From Semisulcospira habei (taxonomy: Eukaryota > Mollusca > Gastropoda > Semisulcospiridae), in contig BTPG01000004.1 in NCBI GenBank assembly GCA_036245525.1, positions 53,027,960 through 53,091,959 on the forward strand: a DNA stretch of 64,000 nucleotides. Reading direction: 5' to 3'. Both the position numbers and the translations under genes were made by a program. The notes under the pieces are model-generated. The model was not told the origin of the DNA. It worked only from the letters and a program-made list of their open reading frames with translations, and made no database searches. Numbering within the stretch: the stretch's first letter is position 1; each line of letters opens with the position of its first letter. This document shows positions 40,614-53,000 of this stretch, in pieces.

Positions 40614-40633
40614 CCTTTAACTTAACTTAACTT

Positions 40634-41010
40634 GAAGGCCCACTACTGTGACTGTTCAAATATACACTTTTTTAACAGATGGTTACGAAACGCCTCGCAC
40701 ATGCCTAGCCGTTATCGTTCATTTAGACATAGGAGAATCCAGTTCATCATAGGTCGTCTTAATATCAAGTCAGTAACGGCCTGACAAGGTCTCCACTACG
40801 TTCTATAATTACAACTGTATCAGTAAGAGAAACAGCTAAAAATAGATTGACACGCTAACGGTTGCGCAGAATAAATAAGTGCGATTACACATGTGTGTTT
40901 GCTGCATGTCCAGACTGCTGTTAAAGTTCTTTAGGCGTGTCGATAAGGCATAAGGAAGACAAACGGTGCTGAAATGTGTCTTTAGATTTACGCGTAATCA
41001 GTGGTACTTT
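40634..41010 (-). repeat. Dispersed repeat of about 370 bp, reverse copy
   Basis: Reverse complement of the family at 38355-38700. From 41011 to 42150 only short C and CA runs (41397-41440) and no gene are seen. Confidence 0.65.
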
Positions 41011-42149
41011 AACTTAACTTAACTTCTGGGGCACACAAGAAATGAATGAATTAATGGAGAAAAAAATCACGTTAATGTTGATGATTGTTTTGCACTTTTG
41101 CTGACGCGATGCAATGGCTAAAGATAGTGACAAGCAGACCCTCTGAGACACCGCAGATTAAATCGTGATCCATTGCGACGATCAAAGGGAGATAAATCAG
41201 ACGTTTTGTGAAAGACCGACCCACTAAGGGGAAAAAAACCCACAACAAATAAACAAAATCCAGAGACATAAATGATGTACTAATAATAGCCTTTTTCATT
41301 GTTCCCACTGAGGCCCCTAAACGAACTAAATGAATCGACTGTGAACGATAAACTGAAACATTATACCTCTTCTACTTCTGAAAAAAGACAACTGCCCTCC
41401 CCCCCCCTCCCCCCCCCCCACACACACACACACACACTCACAAAGTACGGGGAAGACCACTTAGAAAACCTTTTGGAAATAACTGTTGTACGATGGTCTG
41501 CATGAATGACACACAGCAGATCTAAGGCAGTCATCGCATACGGTCCATTGGTTTAGGCTGAGGAGCAGGCAGTCTTCCCGTATTTTCCATGGAAATCAAT
41601 AAAGAGAAAAACATGATTTGATAGGCGATGCAAGCGCAACGCCTACTGTGCGTGCGTGTGTGTTTAAATAGTGTTAATTTATCTTCTCTAGAACATTTAA
41701 ATATACTGAGGTTATCATTAAAAGAAAGACGTGTAACACAATGAAATAACAGATAAAAGTTAAATGCAATTGATAAAATATGGATGCGACTTTTTTTCTG
41801 CAGGATGTACTAGCGGACAGAAATAACTAAGTTGTCATCACATGGCGATTCAGTTGTTGCGTGTCAGATAAACATGAATTAAAGAGACACATCCTTCGAT
41901 ATCACCTCTTTAGCTAGCAAGTAGGTGTTTACTAGCTTCTTTATAAATGCTTTTAGATTTGATTTTTCTCCCCAGAGGGGAGTGGGCCGATCCTGGAGAA
42001 CGTCTTAGCTTACTGTCCCGAACAAAAAGTAGGACGTCCTCTCCCCCCTTCCCCTCCCCCCACCCCCGTCGGATGTAACTGATCCGCTCCTGAGTACTAT
42101 CGCCGGATTTACCAAGTGATCGGCTGCAAGCTAGGCCATACTTTTAGGG

Positions 42150-42260
42150 GTGGGATCGATCATTATAGTTCATCAAGGGTAGTGCCAGATTAGCTTGGTG
42201 CCTTCACGCCAATCTGTCATGCCGATCCGCGGAACGCACCGAAGTATCGTAGCCGATCCA
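42150..42260. repeat. H1-related hairpin, strongly degraded
   Basis: GGGATCGATCATTATAGTTC and GGGTAGTGCCAGATTAGCTT remain; the mirrored arm is mostly lost. Confidence 0.5.
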
Positions 42261-42828
42261 TAGAGGACTACACCGAGCTAACTTGATCTGGTACTGCCGT
42301 CCTGTCCGATTCATCTCCTTGTAAAGCACAAACTGCTGCTAACTGTGAGGACATCACAATGTCAATTAAGAAAGAAACACGCTTAGAAAAGACAGTTACA
42401 ACACAGTTGTGTTTGCAACTGTCCTTTTTAAGCTTGTTTCGTTTTTCGTTGGCGTGTTCTCTGCATTTACACGCTTGGCAACACCTGTTTGGTCTGAACC
42501 CAATGCGCAAAAGGACATCGGCCCGGTAACCTTTGCGCATTGGAAAATTTGCTGACAATGAGTTTGAGAATCATTCAAACCAGTCACAAAGAAATAAATA
42601 GGGTGTACACATACACAGACAGAGACACACATGCACGCGCGCCTACTGTGATCTAAACGTTAAAATGACTGAACCACCCACGCACCCATCCACTACACCC
42701 ATCCACCCAAGCCCACCCACGCCCACACACGCACATACACATTCTCGGCACACGCACGCATGCGTGCACGCACACACGCACGCACGAAAGCGCACGCTGT
42801 GACATGTCACGGTATCATAGTTATACCT

Positions 42829-43045
42829 GCTCACTTACCTTCACCAATACCGAGCAGAATTTCAAGAAGAATTGTTAGATCCATGTCCACGACAAACAAA
42901 CAAACAAACAAACAAACAAACAAACAAACAAAGAAACCTGCTCACTTACCTTCACCAATACCGAGCAGAATTTCAAGAAGGATTGTTAGATCCATGTCCA
43001 CGACAAACAAACAAACAAACAAACAAACAAGCAAGACAATACTTT
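42829..43045. repeat. Tandem duplication of a candidate exon plus (CAAA)n
   Basis: CCTGCTCACTTACCTTCACC...GTCCACGAC then CAAA units, twice. On the minus strand each unit reads MDLTILLEILLGIGEG followed by donor GTAAGTGAGC. Copy B has one unit (54230-54360). Confidence 0.7.
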
Positions 43046-43091
43046 TAGCACAATGATGAAGTGTACAAAATCCAGGCCTACTCGTACTAGA

Positions 43092-43566
43092 GCTGAGTTG
43101 GTATACCTCACCCTGTAGGGAGTTTAAATGTACACACGTCAATTGTACACTACTCATTCGTGGCGAGATGCATAATGTACACAGGCCAAAAGGAAATGGG
43201 TAGAAATGTACACAGTTCGTAATATCGTGTTCTCGCGCGTGATCTCAGAGTATTGCCGTCATGCAAACTGTTCCCGGTCTCATCAGTTACTTCCCCTGAT
43301 TTTCGCGCCAAACGATAGAGACAACCGTCAGGCAAGTGCAGCTGATTGAGTTTCTTGACAACCGAAACTATCACAAATTTTACGTCTTTGAATGCGACAA
43401 CCCAAAAGTCACGTGACGAATTCTCCGAGATCGTATTTTTGTGTACATTTATACCCGTACCGATTTGGTCTGTGTACATTTTGCACCTTGGCACAAATGA
43501 GTACGATTAGGTACAATTGACGTGTGTACATTTAACCCCCTACAGGGTGAGGTATACCAACTCAGC
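43092..43566. mobile_element. MITE with long inverted ends and 9-bp target duplication
   Basis: Inverted ends of roughly 60 bp start GCTGAGTTGGTATACCTCAC; flanked by CGTACTAGA at 43083-43091 and 43567-43575. Copy B has the single CGTACTAGA without insertion (about 54399-54407). A 9-bp duplication suggests a Mutator-like source; no transposase inside. Confidence 0.88.
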
Positions 43567-43834
43567 CGTACTAGATCCAGACCAACACGTGACAGCAAAG
43601 CCGCGTTGAACACGCAAGAAAAATCCCAACAGAGAAAGAAACGCGCTTCATTTATTGTGTTGTAATTGTCCTTTTAAAGCGTGTTTTTTTTGTTGTTGTT
43701 GTTGTTGGGATTTCCTCTATTCCTTCTAGCGTGCGCCGAGACTCATGAATCTCCTTACCATCTGCAGTGTAACCGCGTAGGATCTGTTCATGGTGCTGTA
43801 GACATGCATGGCGCCGTTACTTGAAACCCATTCA

Positions 43835-43925
43835 GCGGCCTCGACGCACTGCAGCAGTTCAAGGGTAGTGCTAGATGAGCATGGCGCCATGTTGAATTAT
43901 CATGGTCGATCCATTTCCCGCAGCT
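43835..43925. repeat. H1-related hairpin, degraded (A); counterpart at 54690-54760
   Basis: GCAGTTCAAGGGTAGTGCTA then GAATTATCATGGTCGATCC. Confidence 0.55.
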
Positions 43926-44034
43926 GGTCCATCAGTAGTCGTTGGGTGTCGCACGGCCTTGACTGTCACTACATTTTCTCGATGTGTGCGCATCTGCCCA
44001 AGAGCAAGACCGAAACCTGAGACCGAAAGCCCAG

Positions 44035-44092
44035 TGCGCAAAAGGCCGGCATCGGGCCAGCGTCGGCCCGACGGTCTTTTGCGCTTTGGGTC
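44035..44092. repeat. GC-rich hairpin H3 (A)
   Basis: AGTGCGCAAAAGGCCGGCAT pairs with CCCGACGGTCTTTTGCGCTT. Counterpart at 54880-54935. Confidence 0.72.
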
Positions 44093-44341
44093 GCCTCCGC
44101 TTCAGCTGCGCACCTGCCTGTGCACGGCACACGTGGCTCACGTCAGTTTTGACTGCATTTCTGGACACTGTGACCCTTTCAATGCCAGAGCGCGCAGTCA
44201 GCAGCACGCTGGTCAGTGCAAGAGGTGTATGTCCTCATAGGTCGATCTATTCCTCTAGCTGGCAATCATTTTAGATCTCTGTGTACCGCGGGCAGACTGA
44301 GAAGGTTAAAACGTCAATAAATCTGAGAGCCCGTGACCCAT

Positions 44342-44545
44342 TTAACCCCCAACGACGCATATCCCGAGGTTGGCAGGTGTCGCCTGACGTCTATGCACCT
44401 GTTGCAGGAGAAGGATCGACCATGATAATTAAAGGGTAGTGCCAGGTTAGCTTGGCGCCTAACGGCGCCAAGCTAACCTGGCACTACCCTTGAATTATCA
44501 TGGTCGATCCCTCTCACGCAGTGCGTCAGGGCTTACTAGGCTAAA
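44342..44545. mobile_element. H1 subfamily C hairpin MITE (A)
   Basis: TTTAACCCCCAACGACGC at left, palindrome GGATCGACCATGATAATTAA... at about 44412-44510; right TTAA altered. Counterpart at 55185-55388. Confidence 0.82.
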
Positions 44546-44819
44546 CAGAGACATGGTCGCACTTCTCGAGGTGTGACTGATCCGCTCCCGCTGGACACTG
44601 GCATCGAAACGCCTAAGTTGTGTGTGTGTTGCTCATGGCACTGTATGTAAACATACTGGAGGGCTATATTTGCTTTATCAGTTTTTATGTGGGAGGAAGG
44701 GAGGGAGGGATGGAGGATCAGAATTACATTGGACGCACACCTGCACAATCCGTGTTCGCTGTAGCGGCTATCACTAATGCGAGAGGTTCGTCGGGGCACG
44801 AGGCCAGGTTCCGCTCTTA

Positions 44820-45185
44820 AAGTAACCATTACGCGTAATTTTGAAGACGCATTTCAGCACCATTTGTGTTTGTTATGCCTTGTCGACACACCTAATGAAC
44901 TTTAACAGCAGTTGGGACACGCAGCAAAAGCACACGCGTAATCGCACTTATTTATTCTATGCAGCCGTTAGCGTGTCAATCTATTTTTAGCTGTTTCTCG
45001 TACTGACAGCGTTGCATTTATAGAACGGAGTGGAGTCATTGTCAGACTACTTGATATAAAGCCGACGCGTGCTGAACTGGATTGTCCTGTGTCTAAATGA
45101 ACCATAGCTAGACCTGTGTGTAGCGTCTCGTAACCATCTGTTACAGAAGTGTATCTTTGAACAGTTACGGTAGTAGTGCGCCTTT
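44820..45185 (+). repeat. Dispersed repeat of about 370 bp (A)
   Basis: Same family as 38355-38700; ends near AGTAGTGCGCCTTTAA. Confidence 0.7.
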
Positions 45186-45186
45186 A

Positions 45187-46400
45187 AACTACGCTTCCAT
45201 AAGCACGAATCCAATACGAATCAGTACAATCCGAACCCGATGTGATGCAATTTTCAGTCCTTTAAAAACTGCGTCATTTTCGTTCGAAGCTTTATGCGAA
45301 TTCGTTTCCTCATCGCGGGACATAATTATTGAAACGAAAAGGACTTGCGAAACTTTCTATTTCGGACCCGCTTTGGATTTGGATCGGGTTCGTATCGGAT
45401 TTTTCTATATGGGCTCAGTAGCGGCTTTAAAATTGTCTCCTCTCGTTTAGCGGCACCGATGAGTCGGACGGACCCGCCCGGGGGTCAACTTTACAGAGGA
45501 CATCAGTCCCAAGTTAGAGAGAAACACGTTTAGAAAAGACAGCTGCAGCACACTTGTGTTGCAACTGTCTGTTCAAAGCGCGTTTCTTTCTTCATTGGGA
45601 CATTCTATGAATTTTTACACGCTTGGCAGTCACCTTTTTTGTGTGGTCTGGACTTTAAATGTATTTTTATACTAACATGTATTAGCCCATCTCATACTGA
45701 GGCTAAAACCTTCAAATTTGTGTACTACCATATGCAAGCTACATTATAGTACTTACAGATAAAGATATAGACCTATGGCTTTAGTTCAAGGGTAGTGCCA
45801 GAATAGCTTGGCGCCTAGAGGCGCCAAGCTATTCTGGCACTACCCTTGAACTATTTTAGTCAAACTTATTTCACACACTGGTGTATTCCGAATCATGATA
45901 AGGGATAAGCTACGCCTCCTTAAGCACGAATCCGATGCGAATCAGTACGATCCGAACCCGATGCCGAGACGCAATTTTCCTTCAAAAATTGCGTCATTTT
46001 CGTTCGAAACCGGATGAAAAGGACTTGTACGAAACTTTCTATTTTGGACCCGCATTGGATTTGGATCGGGTTCGTCAGTATCGGATTCGTCTATATGGGC
46101 TCAGTAGCGGCTTTAAAATTGTCTCCTCTCGTTTAGCGGCACCGATGATTCGGACGGACCCGCCCGGGGGTCAACTTTACAGAGGACATCAGTCTCAAGT
46201 TAGAGAGAAACACGCTTAGAAAATACAGCTGCAGCACACTTGTGTTGCAACTGTCTGTTCAAAGTGCGTTTCTTTCTTCATTGGGACGTTCTATGCATTT
46301 TACACGCTTGGCAGTCACCTTTTTTTGTTGTTGTCTGGACTTCAAATGTATTTTTATACCTACATGTACTAGGTGGCTCCGTCTCTATACAAACAACAGG
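45187..46400 (+). repeat. Two tandem copies of a unit of about 500 bp around a hairpin (A)
   Basis: AAGCACGAATCC...AATCAGTAC...TTCGTTCGAA through CACGCTTGGCAGTCACC occurs at 45187-45640 and 45909-46325, separated by the H1 variant B hairpin unit (45690-45900). The same arrangement is in copy B (56030-57210), so it predates the large duplication. Confidence 0.8.
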
Positions 46401-46823
46401 TAACAACTGTGCGGAGAGCTATATTTAACTATTTTGCAACAAGAGCTGCTATTAAAAAGTAACGCGCATAACAAAACTTAAAATATGGGCGAATAAAGAA
46501 AGCATCATCCGGACTACAGTTCTGTGGTGTTTGTTTTGTTCTGGAAAGAAAGATGTATTTGTAGCTCCGCCCAATGTGGAGCAGTGGTAAGCGTCAAAAA
46601 CAAACTTGGTCAGCTGTCCGTGAGCGCCCCGCACAGAGCCTCGCTACAGTGGTGTTAGCAAAACCGCTTGCGCAAATCCAAGATAGAACGCACAGCGCTA
46701 TATTTGGTATCGTTGAAAAGAGGTTTTCCTGCCCCTTTTTCGCGGTGCCGGCGCATGTTTGAATTCAAGAGAAAACTGCATCAGATTCTGATGTGAAATT
46801 TTCAAACTTTTTACTCATGTGAT

Positions 46824-47108
46824 ATGTTGTCTGGGAGTGAACGCGCGCACATGCGTCAGCTACCGGTGAAAAGATTATTGAAAAACCCTTCGATCGATAT
46901 ATCATCTGACCGGGACGATAAAATCTTGGATTTGCGCAATGGCTCGGAAACTAACACCCCAACACGCAAACGCGCCTTCACAATGGCGCACACGATAGAA
47001 GCTTCTTTCGTCAACGATGACGCAAACTTTGCTTGTGACTTGCAGAAAACATTGCGCAAGTACACACATTTTTTATGCTTAATCAGTAACAGGCAAATAA
47101 ATTTTTAG
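46824..47108 (+). other. Open frame conserved in both duplication copies (94 aa)
   Basis: MLSGSERAHMRQLPVKRLLK...RKRAFTMAHTIEASFVNDDA. Copy B (57670-57942) keeps the frame for 90 residues with several substitutions and a changed end. No known domain, no splice or promoter evidence. Conservation may simply reflect recent duplication. Confidence 0.3.
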
Positions 47109-47534
47109 TATAGTAAACTAAAAACAAGATGGGATGAACCATAACCCACAAAGTCCCTTCTATATGAGAGCTGTCTTCGCTTTCAAGGGTCTCTACCTTT
47201 TGTCTTTGACTTGATTCTGATGTTGAAATATCTCCTTTTGAAAAAGCCTCGCAGATGTGCCAATGCGTCATATTGAACTCTATAAGGGGCGCGCGAAGTG
47301 CATACGCGTCATTGGTTTGTCAAATGTCATTAGTCATGACGGATTTTTGTTTTTTACGTAATTTTATATTTAAAGTGATATGAGTTTCGCTTTCGCTTGA
47401 AGATTTGAGAAAATGGTGACAAAACTAGAATTTCACGGTACAATTTCAGTTTTGCTATAATTTGTGTGAAATCAGGTTGACTTTACCTAGCTGATATACT
47501 AAGTACACCTGCATGCTCTTCTGAAAGCTCATCG

Positions 47535-47538
47535 ATGT

Positions 47539-47592
<54 letters not shown>
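47535..47592. repeat. (GT)n and (GC)n microsatellite (A)
   Basis: Followed by an H2-type hairpin remnant (CATAGATGTTCATGCGCC...GGATCTATGCCTCTTGG, 47620-47670). Confidence 0.85.
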
Positions 47593-47601
<9 letters not shown>

Positions 47602-47679
47602 CTCCAAACATCCTCATGAGACATAGATGTTCATGCGCCAACCGGGCGCATGCGGATCTATGCCTCTTGGAGATGCGCG

Positions 47680-47803
<124 letters not shown>

Positions 47804-48189
47804 ACGTCATATTTAGAGTATGTCTGCGTGGTGACGGATTTGCTTCTTTTATGTCACCGCCACTGTCTGACTTTCTCCAGATGTCAAGGATTTTTAGTGT
47901 TTTAATTTTTTTTCCGAAAAGAATTATTTTTTACTCAATAAGTTGAAAGGCTACACAACTGGCTAACAAACTCATTTAATGTCTTTCTCCAAACTAGCTA
48001 TATGCAAAATTTCAAGTAAATATGACAAAATGTACCAACTTGAATCTGGGTCAACCGACTTTCTATAAACGGTCTTTTATGTCCTCAATGAGACATCCAA
48101 TTACAATATGCTCGGAGGCGCTCTTAGCCACCCCTTCAATAAAGTGTTTCGCCAAGTTTCAAGCTTGTGCGTACAGCAATATCGGACAT

Positions 48190-48240
48190 AGTCCCCGATC
48201 ACTTTTAGTGCCAGTGGGACGTAAAAATGAAGAAATCAAT
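48190..48240 (+). mobile_element. 51-bp 5'-truncated retroelement end, copy A only
   Basis: AGTCCCCGATCACTTTTAGT...GAAGAAATCAAT lies between two copies of CAATATCGGACAT (48177-48189, 48241-48253). Copy B has a single copy and no insert. The long duplication indicates target-primed reverse transcription. Confidence 0.82.
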
Positions 48241-48260
48241 CAATATCGGACATTCTCTTG

Positions 48261-48261
<1 letters not shown>

Positions 48262-48348
<87 letters not shown>
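48262..48348. repeat. (CA)n microsatellite (A)
   Basis: About 43 CA units; copy B has about 12 (59959-59982). Confidence 0.9.
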
Positions 48349-48349
<1 letters not shown>

Positions 48350-48829
48350 CGCTTCGCCCCACCGCGACTCATCCTAAAAAGTCCCATCTATAAATAGACG
48401 GAACTTAATGATTGATAGAGTTGATTATTTGGACCCGCAGTTTGATTTTTACTGTGTGTAGTCGATTTCCAGCCTGAATTTCACGCCCTTATCGTGGGGT
48501 ATAATTTCTTTTGACCTAAATTACAGCTTCGACAAGTCTAGTCCTACTGAAAGGCATACCATATTTACTGTAATACTTCAGCGTTGCACTTGGAATTTTT
48601 CTGAGACGAATATGTTCGATGGTTTCTTTGATATAGCCGTTTTAGTCTACAGCAAGAACGGCAACTCTTTGCCAGGTAGCAGACGACTTTTTCAGGGTGC
48701 CGAAAGTATGAAAAAACAGTGTATTTTGTGATGTATGTTTTTCTATTTGTTGTTATGGACTTGTAAATAAGGAAACGATACAAAAACACATCATTATTCG
48801 TTTTTAATTCTTTTTCTTAGTTTCTTACT

Positions 48830-48839
48830 NNNNNNNNNN
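48830..48839. other. Assembly gap (10 N)
   Basis: Lies exactly at the end of duplication copy A, before the retrotransposon. Confidence 1.
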
Positions 48840-48939
48840 CACACAGACAGTTGAAGAGCGGCTCCGCACATTTTAGCATTTTGCAACATAATTACTTAAT
48901 GAGTGACTTTAGAACAACGACAGGGTGATTCAGCTCATC

Positions 48940-49851
48940 ATGCCAAGCAGTTCGGTAGCTTTTCGTGCCATTTGCGGTACCTTTTACTGGACTTTTCAAA
49001 ACTTCATGGCTCGCAAAGCACAGAGGAAGGCAGCCCTACGTTACCGCACTGTCAGTGTCAGCGGACCGGTGGCAGTCATTCTCGTGTTTTTGGTCGGCTT
49101 TCTGCTCCGGTGTGGCGATGTCGAAGCGAACCCAGGCCCACCGAAACGACAGACTCTTTTGACATGCCAGGGGAACCAAGACAACCAGTCGCCCGGGGGT
49201 GAGGCAAACGCAGTGTCTGAGCCGACCATTGCTGATGTGTTTAAAATGTTGAATGTGATGGACAAAAAGATGGACAGTATGAAAGCTACAATGCAGGAGC
49301 AGATGGACAAAATTCAGAGTGACTTTACTGCCGTGATGAAAGAAAACAGAGAGTTGAAGGAGAAAGTTACGCAGCTGGAGGATAAGCTGGATGATTTGGA
49401 GGGGCGGAGCAGACGCAAGAATCTGATCTTTTCACGGAATCCCCCACCCCCAGGGGCGCTCAGAGACTTGGGCGGACTGTGAAAAAGCTGTCAAGTCAAT
49501 GTTGAAGGACGAGATGGGCATAGAGGAGGAGATCGAGGTGGAGCGTGCCCATCGTCTGAAAGGGGGCAAGGCGCCCCACCCCATCATCGTGTGCTTCAAC
49601 AAGTACAAAGACAAGGAGCGGATCCTGTTTGAGCGAAGAACGCTGAAGGAGAACAAGTCCCGGGTCTACATCTCTGAGGACTTCACCCCTCGGGTGAGGG
49701 ACGTGCGCCGCAAGCTGCTACCCTTCCTCAAGGAGGCCAAGCAGGCGGGGAAGAAGGCCTTCCTCCGCTTCGACTCCCTCGTTGTTGAGGGAAAGACCCA
49801 CGCATACGACGCTGCTACCCAGAGGCCAGTGGAGCGCAGGGGGCAGAAATG
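48940..49851 (+). pseudogene. ORF1: LINE ORF1 protein with N-terminal 2A sequence (one frameshift)
   Basis: ATG at 48940. A hydrophobic stretch (AVILVFLVGFLLRC) leads straight into DVEANPGP (49117-49140), the canonical 2A ribosome-skipping motif. A coiled coil follows (MDKKMDSMKATMQEQMDKIQ...ENRELKEKVTQLEDKL), then RSRRKNLIF, after which the frame changes at a C-rich stretch (49440-49470). The second part (to 49851) has VERAHRLKGGKAPHPIIVCF and RRKLLPFLKEAKQAGKKAF, the RRM/C-terminal region of L1-type ORF1 (nucleic-acid chaperone) proteins. 2A would release the N-terminal 70 or so residues from the RNA-binding part. Confidence 0.85.
49117..49140 (+). other. 2A ribosome-skipping motif DVEANPGP
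   Basis: Matches the consensus D(V/I)ExNPG|P exactly, preceded by a hydrophobic and then LLRCG context. 2A sequences are known in ORF1 of several invertebrate LINEs. Confidence 0.88.
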
Positions 49852-50055
49852 AGGGGCAGGCCGGCATGTTGACCCAGCAACCAGGAGAAGACAGCCCGTC
49901 CCTCATTCAGACCCCCAGGGCCCCCACCATGTGTCTTCAAAGGACGACTTACCTGCACACACACACACGCTCAAGTGCCCATACTCAAACCCACACCCGC
50001 ACACTGTGTTGATGAAAGTGGTAGTGATGAAAGTGGTAGCTCTGTGTTTCGCATC

Positions 50056-53000
50056 ATGGCATGGAATATCCAAGGTCTTGTAAATAAGCTGAAAAGTGTT
50101 TCTTTTAGGCAGTTCTGTGAAAAGTGTCAAATTTTTGCATTTTCAGAGATCTGGTCGTGTAAGCAAAATGTTATAGAGGATACCTTTCCAGAGTATCAGG
50201 TGTTTTTTTCACCACGTACACAAAAGTTAAAAGGGGGCGTGGCCGTGTGTGTACATAAATCTATAGCCTGTCATGTGTTGCGTTTAATGCAGGCAGCTGA
50301 GGATATTGTGTTTCTAAAGATCGGTAAGTCTGTTTTGAACTCTGCATCTGATGTTCTGGCAGCATTTGTGTATGTGGCTCCAGAGCGTTCTGTTGTATAT
50401 GGTGAAGATAACGTTGATGGTTTTGAAGTGTTAGAAAACTACATGTCTCAAGTGTTACGTGCTCACCCTGAGCTGCCTTGGCTATTATGTGGCGATTTTA
50501 ACGCCCGCACTGCCGGTCTGTCTGATACTGATTTTATTGATGGCAATTCACACGTGCAGCCTTTACAGGAATTAACAGATCTGCTAGAGGATGTACCACA
50601 AAGCCCACGGAGGTCAAAAGATATTGGCGTAAACAGTTTTGGTCGGAAACTGATAGAACTATGTCAAGAGTACTGTTTGTTTATTGTCAATGGCAGAACG
50701 AAAGGTGACAGTGAGGGAGAAATTACGTGCGTGGCCAACAGAGGCAAAAGTGTGGTGGACTACTGTATTTGCTCTAATCCGTGTTTTGACCTAGTGACCG
50801 ATATGTTTGTTGCAGACAGGTGCGAGTCAGACCATTTCCCCATTGTAACCACGTTTACTTCTATTCAGTCTGTTTATTCATGTGATGATGATGATTTAAA
50901 TGATGATATAATACTAGAGGAAGGGGTTAAATTTGTTTGGAAAGAAAACTACGCTGAATCCTTTTGGGCATACATTGAAGATAATCAGGAGACTCAGTTT
51001 CAACACTTTTCGTCAGCGCTTGACTCGAGTGTAGAAGAAGGGTCGGCCTGTTTTGTAGCATTCATTCAGAAGGCGGCTGACAAAATGAGGTCAGGTAAGA
51101 AGGTAGGTGAATCCCGTGCACAGCCGCCGTGGTGGGACTCGGACTGCGAGTTAGCAAAACAAAACAAGTACCTACAGTTGAAGCAGTTCAGACACACAAA
51201 CACACATGACGACTTAGGGAAGTATCTTGACATGAAGAAAGAATTTAAGAAGTTGTGTAAAACAAAACAAGTAGAGTACAACGCACGGGTTTTGAATGAG
51301 ATCAACGATGCATGTAATGATGCAAACTCAAGAACATTTTGGCAAAAAATAAAGTCTCTGACTGGCGTTAAAAAGTTGTGTTCTGATGTCATTTCACCAC
51401 GCGTGTGGTATGATTATTTTCGTAATTTGCTAAATGTGGATCAGAATGTTGATGATTCAGGTTTCAGCAGACAGGCCGAGGGTGTTTTGAATGACCATAT
51501 ATCTGATGATTGTGATGGTTGTCATAATGCAAAATTTGACGAGGAAATCACGCAGGATGAAATTCGCAGTGCTATTAATAACATGAAGAAAGGGAAAGCA
51601 TCAGGCCCTGATGGCTTGCCCCACTGACCTTTTTCATCATGCAGGTGAGATCCTTGTGAAATTTCTGCATCCTTTGTTTAATCGTGTGTTTCAAAATGCG
51701 GAATACCCTGAAAGCTGGACCATGGCTGTGATATTTCCACTACACAAAAAGGGTAACCCTAGAAATGTTGACAACTACAGAGGAATTTCTCTTCTGAACG
51801 TTATCAGTAAGTTGTACAGTTTTGTCATTAACAACAGGTTGGTTCGTTTTTGTGAAGAGAATGATTGTATTCCTGAGGCCCAAGCTGGCTTCCGTAAAGG
51901 ATACAGTACTATAGACAACATTTTTTGCTTACAGGCACTAGTGCAAAAGTATCTTAGCAAGCAGGGTGGCCGTTTTTACACCATGTACGTAGATTTTTCT
52001 AAAGCTTACGACAGTGTGCACAGGACAAAACTGTTGTATCTCTTGCTACGTAAAGGAGTTCATGGAAAGTTGCTTCAGACACTTGAGAGTATGTACAAAC
52101 ATGTAAAAAGCTGCTGTAAGGGTTGGAACCAAAGTTACCGACTACTTTGATTGCATGTCAGGGGTGCGACAAGGTTGTGTGTTGAGCCCACTGCTGTTTT
52201 CTATCTTTCTTTCAGAATTTGAGACAGAAATATCATCGTGCGGTGCACGTGGCATTGATATTTTTGCAGACCCACTGGGTATTTTCCTTCTTATGTATGC
52301 TGATGATATAGCCATTGTGTCTGACTCTGTAGCAGATCTCCAAAAGAAAATTAATTGTTTAGAAAAATACTGTAAAAAATGGGGTCTCACTGTGAACATG
52401 GACAAGACAAAAGTGGTGGTCTTCAAAAAATGGAGGTTTTGTGAAAAAATTGTGAAAAATGGTTTTATGCTGACAAGCAGATCCAAGTCGAGTCCAGTTA
52501 TACTTACCTTGGTGTGATATTTTCCTCTACTCTGAACTGGGCTAGATGTGTAGAAAACTTAGCTGGAAAATCCAGGAGAGCAGTTGCAGGCATCAAAAGA
52601 CTATACTTCAAATTACAAAACTTGCCAGCTGACACTGTTTTTCACATTTTTGATGTCAAGATTAAACCCATTGTGCTGTACGGGTCAGAGGTCTGGGGTT
52701 TCCAGAGACATGATGTAATTGAGCAGGTTCATATAAAGGTTTGTAAAATGGTCCTTGGTGTTGGAAGAGATGTAAAAAACAATATTGCGCTGGGTGAGTG
52801 TGGAAGATTCCCTATGTATATTGATGCCTATGTTCGAATGGTGAAGTACTGGTGCAGACTTCTTACCATGTCAGAAAACAGATACCCAAGACAGTGTTAC
52901 ACGATGTTATGTATGCATGATGCTTCAGGTAGATCGAACTGGGCTACGCAAATAAAGACTCTATTGTGTATGCACGGGTTTGGGTATGTATGGGAAATGC

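Noticed and set aside
43150..43494. 114-residue minus-strand frame inside the MULE-like MITE
   Set aside because: No transposase or other domain; the element is too short to be autonomous.
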